A stretch of DNA of 64,000 bases, taken from contig NC_067478.1 of NCBI RefSeq assembly GCF_947179515.1, positions 26,652,266 through 26,716,265 of the forward strand, read 5' to 3'. The stretch is from Apodemus sylvaticus (taxonomy: Eukaryota; Chordata; Mammalia; Rodentia; Muridae). The position numbers and the translations under genes are program-made. Positions within the stretch are counted from its first letter, which is position 1. The number at the start of each line of letters is the position of its first letter. The notes beneath the pieces are model-generated. The model was not told the DNA's origin. It searched no databases and worked only from the letters and a program-made list of their open reading frames with translations. Shown here piece after piece: positions 57,385 to 64,000 of this stretch.

Positions 57385-57590
57385 GAACTGGAGAAATGAC
57401 TCTGCAATCAAGAGCACTGGATTCTTCTAGAGCACTGGGCCCAGTCGCCAGCTCCTACAGAGACCCCCAACCTTCTATAATTTCATGACCAGGATATCCA
57501 GCACTCAGTCACTTCTGGTTTCCTCAGGCATGGCAGACATGTAATGCACAGAGAATATGAAGGCAAAACACCCAGACACATGAAAATAAA
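57385..57590 (+). mobile_element. B3-type SINE
   Basis: GGAGAAATGACTCTGCAATC head, CTGGGCCCAGTCGCCAGCTC, CAGTCACTTCTGGTTTCCTC and GGCAAAACACCCAGACACA, ending ATGAAAATAAAG. The order fits B3. Confidence 0.75.
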
Positions 57591-57782
57591 GTTGTTTTGC
57601 ATTTAAAGATTTATTTATTTTATATATGTGAGTACACGGATGCTCTCTCTTCAGACACACCAGAAGAGGGCATCTGACCTCATTACAGATGGTTGTGAGC
57701 CACCATGTGGTTGCTGGGAATTGAACTCAGGACCTCCCGAAAAGCAGTCAGTGCTCTTAACTGCTGTGCCATCTCTCCAGCC
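57591..57782 (-). mobile_element. B2 SINE
   Basis: Antisense B2: AAAGATTTATTTATTTTATA, TCTTCAGACACACCAGAAGA, AGATGGTTGTGAGCCACCAT and GTGCCATCTCTCCAGCC. TGAAAATAA occurs on both sides (57581 and 57783), a likely target duplication. It inserted at the tail of the B3. Confidence 0.95.
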
Positions 57783-58190
57783 TGAAAATAACATTTTTTC
57801 ATCAATAAATAATAAACAACAGTGTCTTCAACCACAATCCATAAAATATAGAAATGCCTGAAACCACAAGGAGTTTGCAGCAAAAAATAAAAGAGAAGAA
57901 ATGGACAAAATTGACAAAATGCAAAACAGAAAGAAATGAAGGCCGTGTCGGATGGTATGGAATGCAGACTGCATGCGGCAGAAGGGACAGGGGAACAGAA
58001 AGAACAGAGGAAAGAAAACAACCAAGCGCCATTAAATGAAGACACAATTAAAAGTGAAGTAAAAAAGATATAATTAATGGAGATTAGGAAAAAATGAAAG
58101 CTTCACTTGTCAAAGGAGAAACAACAGGACATTAGAGAATGAATGAAGACAGGAAACTGAGGAGGTTTTCAGAGGTAGAAGAGAAGACCT
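57783..58190. other. Unassigned A-rich DNA
   Basis: The 120-codon minus-strand frame at 57683-58045 begins in A/T-rich unique DNA and runs into the B2; not a gene. Confidence 0.45.
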
Positions 58191-58196
58191 GCTGGC

Positions 58197-58310
58197 TGTG
58201 GTGGGACGCCCTCCTTATCCTAACACCCAGGCCACTGAAGCAAAAAGATTACTACAAGTTCAAGGCCATCCTGGTGACATAGTGAATCCCTATCAAGGAA
58301 GAAGAAGTTG
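58197..58310 (+). repeat. Degenerate B1-like SINE
   Basis: Worn B1 body followed by ACTACAAGTTCAAGGCCATC, CTGGTGACATAGTGAATCCC and a GA-rich tail. Confidence 0.5.
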
Positions 58311-58395
58311 GGGAAAAAAGAGGAGGGAAGGAAGAAGGGAGGGGGGGGGAAGGAAAGGAGGAGGAGGGAGAGGACAATGACAATGACAATGATCC
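58311..58395. repeat. (GGA)-rich tract and (GACAAT)n
   Basis: Polypurine with a G9 run near 58342, ending in GACAATGACAATGACAATGA. Confidence 0.9.
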
Positions 58396-58429
58396 ACTCA
58401 TAGAAACAGATCATTTTTACTTATTACCT

Positions 58430-58602
58430 ATGGAGCTGGCTCAGCAGTTGGGAGCGCCACCTCTATGAGGATGACACAAGCTAGTATATATTAAGTCCTT
58501 ACGAGTAAGGCCATAGGAAAGCCCATGGTCTATAAATCTCTGCCGACAACAGAAATATAACACAACCTCAACTGTAATCCCTGGTTTCCTAACAGCTCAC
58601 AG

Positions 58603-58603
<1 letters not shown>
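58430..58603 (+). repeat. Possible B3-like SINE, strongly diverged
   Basis: GGAGCTGGCTCAGCAGTTGG resembles a B3 head and CTGTAATCCCTGGTTTCCT its middle. Weak. Confidence 0.35.
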
Positions 58604-58654
<51 letters not shown>

Positions 58655-58658
58655 GTGT
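58604..58658. repeat. (TG)n microsatellite
   Basis: About 24 TG units with a CG interruption near 58649. Confidence 0.97.
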
Positions 58659-58659
58659 A

Positions 58660-60625
58660 CATGCGCACAAGCACGGCTTGACCAGGTTAAAGGGTCCCCA
58701 GATAATAGTTTTCTAGTTGTGTCTGTGAGGATGTTTCCAAAACAGAGCAACATCTGGATCAGCAGACTAACAGAAGAAGGCCCTCCTCACCAATGTGGTG
58801 GACATCCTCCAACCCACTAGAGGCTGCACGGATCAAAGGAGAGGGAGGAAGGGAGAATTCCCTGTCCTCTCCTATACGAGACCCAGGCTTCCCCACCTGT
58901 GACTATGCAGATTCCCAGGCCTTTGGCCTCCAATCAGCTTCTCTGATTCTCCAGGGTGCAGAAAGACCAGTGGAGTCTTCTCATGCTCCATCACCATGTG
59001 AACCATTGCAAAGTAAGCCCCACCTCATCTCTAACCTGTTGACTCTCTCCTCCAAAGGACCCTAGGCAACCAAGCAAAAGTCACTCACTGTAAAAGTCTG
59101 AATCAACCCAATATAGCCAAACTACTTTATTTTTTCATACAGATTTATAGCATACTTTCCATATAGTCAATAATTTTAACAAGTAATTGATTAAAACCCC
59201 TCTGAGATAGTTCATATCCGATTTCCTTTAACATTCCATCTTTTAAATTCTGTAAGTTAACAGCTTACCCAATTCGTGCTGACCATATGTCAGGTTTTCT
59301 CAGCCAAACATGGTATCAGAAAACTCTTCACTATGGTTGAATTTTATCCAATAGAAATAGACACCTAGGTGGTTTGGGTTTTTTTGTTAGTTTGTTTGTT
59401 GTTTGTTGCTTTTTGTTTTTCAGAGAAGTGAAAACACAAAAGAGCCATTTGAGAAGCACTTACCCAGACTTGGGGTAGGGGCAGAGCTGCTCCGTCCACG
59501 TGGCCCAGAGAGCACCTTTATTTTCTGCCTCTCTGGTGTCTACACGGGACCTTGGTAATAAAATTGCATGAAATCACCACGGACAGAGCACTGCCTGGCT
59601 CTGTAAAGCAAGTTAAAGAAAGGAGTCAAGATGACCTTGAAGGTCAGAGCCCAGAAAGAACAAAAAGATCAGAGGCTGAAACAAAAATACTGAGACTGCA
59701 TGAGGATCCGGTGCGGAGCTGTGATGACCGTCCCGTTGCCAGCAATTAAGGTCCCAGGGGGTGCTAGGACCTAAGCAGCCGGTCAGGGAGAATGTGGAAC
59801 TGGAGCTCAGAGACTACAAGTTGCTCAGCGAACACCACTTCTGGGAGGCGGGAGGCGTTTTAACCCACGGAGCCTGGAGTGGACAAAGTAAAGGGATGAG
59901 ACGGTAGTAATGGTCTTCGTGCACGGAACAGCGGGGCGGGGGGGGGGGGGGGGGTGTTACATTCTGACGCTCTTTTCAGGTTTCGGATGTTTCAAATGGA
60001 TGGGAAGGGCAGTCAGAGATGAAGAACACAGTTTGGAGAAGACATGAGAAGCCCAGACTTTCAGCAGCCCCATGTTTATGGAAGTGAACAGGGTGTTACC
60101 AACAGAGTCGTCTACCAACAGAGTCCTGGTTACACTGTTTGCATTTCGTGATTCAGTTCCATTCTCGGGGGATCTGGGAATAAGGCCGCTCAGCAAAAGC
60201 AGCAGGTTTCCCTTTAAACCGGTTGAGATCAAAGCCTGTGGCATACAAGCTCCCTGTGTGACACTGCTAATGAAGAAGAAAGTCTCCCAACAGCTCAAAG
60301 AAAATATAATGAAAATGAAAGATTTTGACACTCATCCAAGAAAGGCTCGCTCTTCCGTAGTCACATTTTCTGTGGGCCCGTGTGTCAAGGACAAGAAATG
60401 TCAGGGGTAATGAGTGACTGGAGAGCGGCCAGTCCAGCATTTGAGCATGCTCTGTGAGCTGGCCATGATAGGGACTGTGGCCTTCAGACCCAGAATAATG
60501 GTCTCCTAAATTACACAGCTTGGCTGCTCATGCAGAGTTCCAGTTCTTCCTAGAGGGAAACTGTGGGTTCCTGGGGATTAAGGATACTGAGAGCCAAGTT
60601 CTTGGAATCACAATAGGTATTTCAA
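58660..60625. other. Unassigned DNA; G17 run at 59938-59954; T/G-rich tract at 59372-59420
   Basis: No interspersed repeat recognised. TGACCTTGAAGGTCA at 59632-59646 is an everted pair of nuclear-receptor half-sites. The G run is pure and unstable. The 112-124-codon overlapping frames at 59957-60410 have no domain. Confidence 0.4.
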
Positions 60626-60634
60626 GGAAAGCCC

Positions 60635-60755
60635 AAGATGGGTGTGGTGGCACACATGTAATCCCAGCACATAGGAGGCAGAGGCAGGAAGACTGCAAGT
60701 TTGGGACCAATATAGGTTATATACCAAGATGATATCAAAAAGAAAAAAAGGGGGG
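60635..60755 (+). mobile_element. B1/PB1-type SINE
   Basis: GGGTGTGGTGGCACACATGT, AATCCCAGCACATAGGAGGC and GACTGCAAGTTTGGGACCAA followed by an AAAAAG tail. Confidence 0.8.
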
Positions 60756-60789
60756 AGGGCTACCATGAGCTATATCTTGTAACCCTTTA

Positions 60790-61079
60790 TGTGGTAGTTT
60801 AAGTGGAAATGACCTCCATAGGCTCACAGGGAGTGGCACTATTAGGTGTGGCCTTGCTGGAGTGGGTGTGGCCTTGTTGAAGGAAGTGGAGTGGGCTTTG
60901 AGAGTCCAAGACTCAAGCCAGGCCCAGAAGGTACTCTTCCTGCTACCACCATGCTCCCTCCTCCCCCACCCTTATCATTTCAGTGGAATGTCAAGTCAGC
61001 CCCAGTTAAACGGTTTCCTTGTAGGAGGTTGCTGTGGTCGTGGAGTCTCTCTGCAGCAACAGAAACCCTAACTAAGAAA
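60790..61079 (+). repeat. Rodent interspersed repeat 'B', complete-looking copy
   Basis: TGTGGTAGTTTAAGTGGAAA, GGGAGTGGCACTATTAGGTG, GAAGGAAGTGGAGTGGGCTT and CAGCAACAGAAACCCTAACT. It forms an inverted pair with the copy at 61311. Confidence 0.75.
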
Positions 61080-61310
61080 CCTTACAGGAGCTCCTTAAGC
61101 CAATCTGGTTAAACATCAACTTGATTTAACAGAAGGAAAAAACTGAGACCCTGAGTGAATCTGAGATTTGCTCCAGTATACTACTTAGTCTGTCTATAAG
61201 TCAAGAAAGCCAGTCCCGAAGGAAGGAATATAGCCAGACATAACGAGGAAAGGCAAAGAACCTGAACCCAAGGGCATTGGCACCATCTACAACTCTCTCC
61301 GCCTGGCATC

Positions 61311-61625
61311 TGTCTTAGTTAGGGTTTTACTGCTGTGAACAGACACCATGACCAAGGCAATGCTTATAAAAGACAACATTTCATTGGTACTGGTTTACAG
61401 GTTCAGAGGTTCAGTCCATTATCATCAAGGCGAGAACATGGCAGCAACCAGGCAGTCACCATACAGGAGGAGCTGAGAGTCCTACATCTTCATCTGAAGA
61501 CTGCTAGCAAAATACTGACTTCCAGGCAGCTAGGACTAGGGTATTAAAGCCCACACCCACAATGACACACTTCCTCCAACAAGGCCACACCTCCAAATAG
61601 TGCCACTCCCTGGGCCAAGCATATA
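61311..61625 (-). repeat. Rodent interspersed repeat 'B', inverted copy
   Basis: TGTCTTAGTTAGGGTTTTAC, CCATGACCAAGGCAATGCTT, AACAAGGCCACACCTCCAA and TAGTGCCACTCCCTGGGCCA: antisense of the family. Spacer to the sense copy is about 230 bp. Confidence 0.8.
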
Positions 61626-62477
61626 TAAGCCATCTCAGCATCTCTGCCTCTCTTTGTTCTCTCAGACTATGAGCCTCACTGGCCACGAGATCTTATCCTT
61701 TTAGCCTGATATCTAGTGAGGAAAGAAGGTCTTTTACCGAGTCCATCCCATGGGGCTTGGAGACGCTCTCAAGTCAACCAAGTGAACAGCAGCTCCAGCC
61801 ATGACCACAAAGAACTCAGCCTGGCTGACAGGATTCATCCCCTGCCACGTGCCATTTGTGTTTCTGGACAACATAACAGGAGCAGGTGCTGAGCAACCAA
61901 AAATAGCAGTCTCCAGAGTCACAGTTAGGAAGGACACCGCCAACTGAGACCAAAGTTTGGCCCTCACCCATTATCATTGATTCAACAGTCTCACTGTAGT
62001 AGACGCCCAGCAGTGAACAAACACACACACTAGAGTGAGACAGGAAGACAACACACAGGATAAAGAAGTGTCTCGATGGAGACCAACAGGGCAAAGTGAC
62101 AAAGACTATTGGCAGCTTTACAGGTGTGATTATTTTCGAGAACACTCACAGGGAAAGGAGCCAGGGAGAACAAGGCAGAACTGTTCCAGTCTCAGGGACA
62201 GGGCTAAGCTTTCTGTGGGCCTGGAATGGAAGGAGAGCAATCCAAAGTGACTCACTACAGTGACACAGGAGAAAAAGAAAAACCAAAGGGTCTAAGCCTG
62301 GAGGCAGGACCGACCCAGAAGGAAGTTGGCAATCTGTTCTAAAGCATTACAAAGCCACTCATAGGGCTTAAAGCCTCAGAGTCCTGTGAAACAGTATGGA
62401 TTTGTGAAGGTTTATATATGAGGAACAACATGAAAGAATCTGGAGTAGAAAGAAACACTGAATTAAGATGCCGTGAT
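61626..62477. other. Unassigned DNA
   Basis: Nothing recognised; minus-strand frames of 77 and 109 codons lack domains. Confidence 0.4.
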
Positions 62478-62597
62478 CAGCTGGACGGTGGCAGCGCATG
62501 CCTTTAATCCCAGCACTCGGGAGGCAGAGGCAGGCAGAGATCTGTGAGTTCGAGGCCAGCATGGTCTATAGAGCAAGTTCCAGGACAGCCAGAGCTT

Positions 62598-62600
<3 letters not shown>
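62478..62600 (+). mobile_element. B1 SINE, 3' end replaced by (AT)n
   Basis: GACGGTGGCAGCGCATGCCT, CTTTAATCCCAGCACTCGGG, GAGTTCGAGGCCAGCATGG and CAGGACAGCCAGAGC, then straight into AT repeats; the CTACACAGAGAAACCCTGTC end of B1 is missing. Confidence 0.93.

Positions 62601-62648
<48 letters not shown>
62600..62648. repeat. (AT)n microsatellite
   Basis: About 24 uninterrupted AT units; can extrude a cruciform. Confidence 0.97.
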
Positions 62649-62650
<2 letters not shown>

Positions 62651-63037
62651 TGTAATTACAGCAGTCCAGTCAAGCAGCAGTCCAGTCAACTTTGAAGGGG
62701 CTGAAACCACAGCACAAGGAAGAGAAGTGGTTAGGGAGAAACAAGAAGACAAGGCTCGTGCAATTTGTGGTTTGTGTGGAAGGTGTATGATTTGTCGTTG
62801 TGGGGAGCGTATGGGATTTGTGGTTAGAGGGAGGAACAAGTATTAGAAAGAGCTCCCTGAACTAGGCAGGTAGCAGACAGTGAGGCTGCTTACAGGAGGG
62901 GGAAGATTGGGATAAAACAGTTTGAACATGGTGGGGCTGCAGATAGCCACTGTGGACAACTAACTGAGAAGCACGGAGAGTCGACTCTGGGGTTCTTCAG
63001 AAATCTAAGTTGGGAGTAGAAATTTAAAAGATATCGA
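62649..63037. other. Unassigned DNA
   Basis: A short duplicated CAGCAGTCCAGTCAA occurs at 62659-62673 and 62675-62689. Confidence 0.4.
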
Positions 63038-63040
63038 ATA

Positions 63041-63285
63041 CAACCAGGCCTGGTGGTGTAGGCCTACAGTCCCAGCTACTCAGGAGAGTGAGGCCGAAAG
63101 ATTGCAAATTCAAGGCCTGCCTGAACTGTTCAAAGCCAACCTGGGTAACCTAGTGAGACTCTTTGTCAAAATGCAAGAGTTAAGAGAGCTGAAGATGTAG
63201 CTCAGAGCCAGAGCACTGGCCTAGCATGGTCAAGGCCTTGGGTTCTAGCCTCTGTTCTGCAAAAACAAAACATAAATACATAAAG
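63041..63285 (+). mobile_element. B4-type SINE (B1-like body fused to ID-like body)
   Basis: Left half is B1-like: CCTGGTGGTGTAGGCCTACA, GTCCCAGCTACTCAGGAGAG, CAAATTCAAGGCCTGCCTGA. Right half is ID-like: GAAGATGTAGCTCAGAGCCA, CACTGGCCTAGCATGGTCAA, GGCCTTGGGTTCTAGCCTC and a CAAAAACAAAA tail. This tandem order defines B4/RSINE1. Confidence 0.85.
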
Positions 63286-63539
63286 AGAGAATAACACAAA
63301 AAGACAGCATTTAAAACAGAGAGCATCCATGAAACTATGTACAGGGAGCATGAAGAGATGTGGGAATAAGATTTAAGGCTGTAGGAGAATCCCAACATTC
63401 ACATTGGGAAGCCAACCAAAGGGACCGAAGGTGATGGAGGAGAGGGGCTGGGAGAGAACAATCCAGAGAGCCAGGAACAGCGCCAGGAAGACATTGCCAA
63501 GTGGTAACCACAGAGAAAGCAAAAATAATGAGATCAGGG

Positions 63540-63715
63540 CTCTGGAGATGGCTGTGCAGGACAGGCACTTGCTGCCAAGCCTGACAACCTGTGTTTGTTT
63601 GATCCCAGCTCCATTTGATGAAAGGAGAGTCAGCATTGACCTCTGACCTCCACATATTCTCCGTGGCACATGCGCATGTGTGTGCAAGCGCATACACAAC
63701 AACAACAACAATAAT
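63540..63715 (+). mobile_element. B3/B4-class tRNA-related SINE
   Basis: TCTGGAGATGGCTGTGCAGG head, AAGCCTGACAACCTGTGTTT, GTCAGCATTGACCTCTGACC, CATGCGCATGTGTGTGCAAG and a (CAA)/(AAT) tail. Confidence 0.75.
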
Positions 63716-63719
63716 AAAG

Positions 63720-64000
63720 TACTTTAAAAGTATTTTTGTTGATGTCTGCACCCCTGCCCAGCATAGCTGTAGCCATTTTGTTTCATGCCTGCCAGCTATT
63801 TCATATTGTTGCTATAATATGCCTGTCAGTCATTGACTCAGAAAAAATAACTTAACTCAGAGTAAGGTCAGGCTGACCACATATCCTGTTATGTTCTGTA
63901 TGAGGTTTGTTAATCTTAAGAAATTCCACAAAGCTTTACATGGGACCCACTAAATTAAAGGTCAATGTGAACTGTTATGTCGAAAAGTGGTTTGAGGCAG
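63720..64000. other. Unassigned DNA at the window end, possibly LTR-like
   Basis: No landmark certain enough to name; the sequence runs off the window. Confidence 0.3.

Noticed and set aside
62600..62648. Cruciform-based replication origin
   Set aside because: A plain (AT)n microsatellite; no other origin feature accompanies it.

Overview
This window is mammalian, most likely mouse (Mus), nuclear DNA from a gene-poor region. The evidence is near-consensus B1 and B2 SINEs, B3/B4-type SINEs, L1 3' ends of the Lx/L1Md type, rodent-only interspersed repeats, long CA/TG microsatellites and no young ID-element burst of the kind expected in rat. I find no intact protein-coding gene, no convincing exon and no RNA gene. 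The longest open frames (about 200 codons) fall in simple repeats, L1 debris or unique DNA with no recognisable protein, and I treat them as chance.

Layout. 1-6.3 kb is mostly unassigned unique DNA with a polypurine block and a duplicated T/G-rich segment. 6.3-15 kb is a nest of old L1 (mostly antisense), LTR-like and SINE insertions, including an L1 that split a SINE and a rodent repeat that appears split by about 1 kb. 15-26 kb is mixed: B1, B3 and B2 copies, MIR and L2 fossils, microsatellites and unique stretches that could hold conserved noncoding DNA. 26.7-31.5 kb holds ancient L1 ORF1, an ERVL pol remnant and an old L1 ORF2. 31.57-33.20 kb is a processed pseudogene of Hnrnpa1, the only clearly gene-derived sequence. 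33.3-40.6 kb is a patchwork of ancient L1M pieces, LTR-like DNA, younger L1 3' ends and rodent repeats. 41.0-45.8 kb is a long but decayed Lx-type L1 with 5' UTR repeats. 46-54 kb contains a hAT-like element with terminal inverted repeats, a solo ERVK-type LTR with a perfect 6-bp target duplication, MIR fossils and an AT-rich homeodomain-site cluster. 54.46-54.74 kb is a six-copy, 47-bp minisatellite. 55-64 kb returns to unique DNA interspersed with B1, B2, B3 and B4 SINEs and an inverted pair of rodent repeats.

There is no operon-like or pathway logic. The history is one of successive retroposition, and insertion order can be read in several places from nesting and target-site duplications. 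I do not see a previously undescribed biological system. The best items for follow-up are the minisatellite, the solo LTR, the nested insertions, the Hnrnpa1 retrocopy and a few motif-dense candidate regulatory stretches. Element family names come from recognition of consensus-like segments, not from a repeat-library search, and edges are approximate unless a duplication is given.
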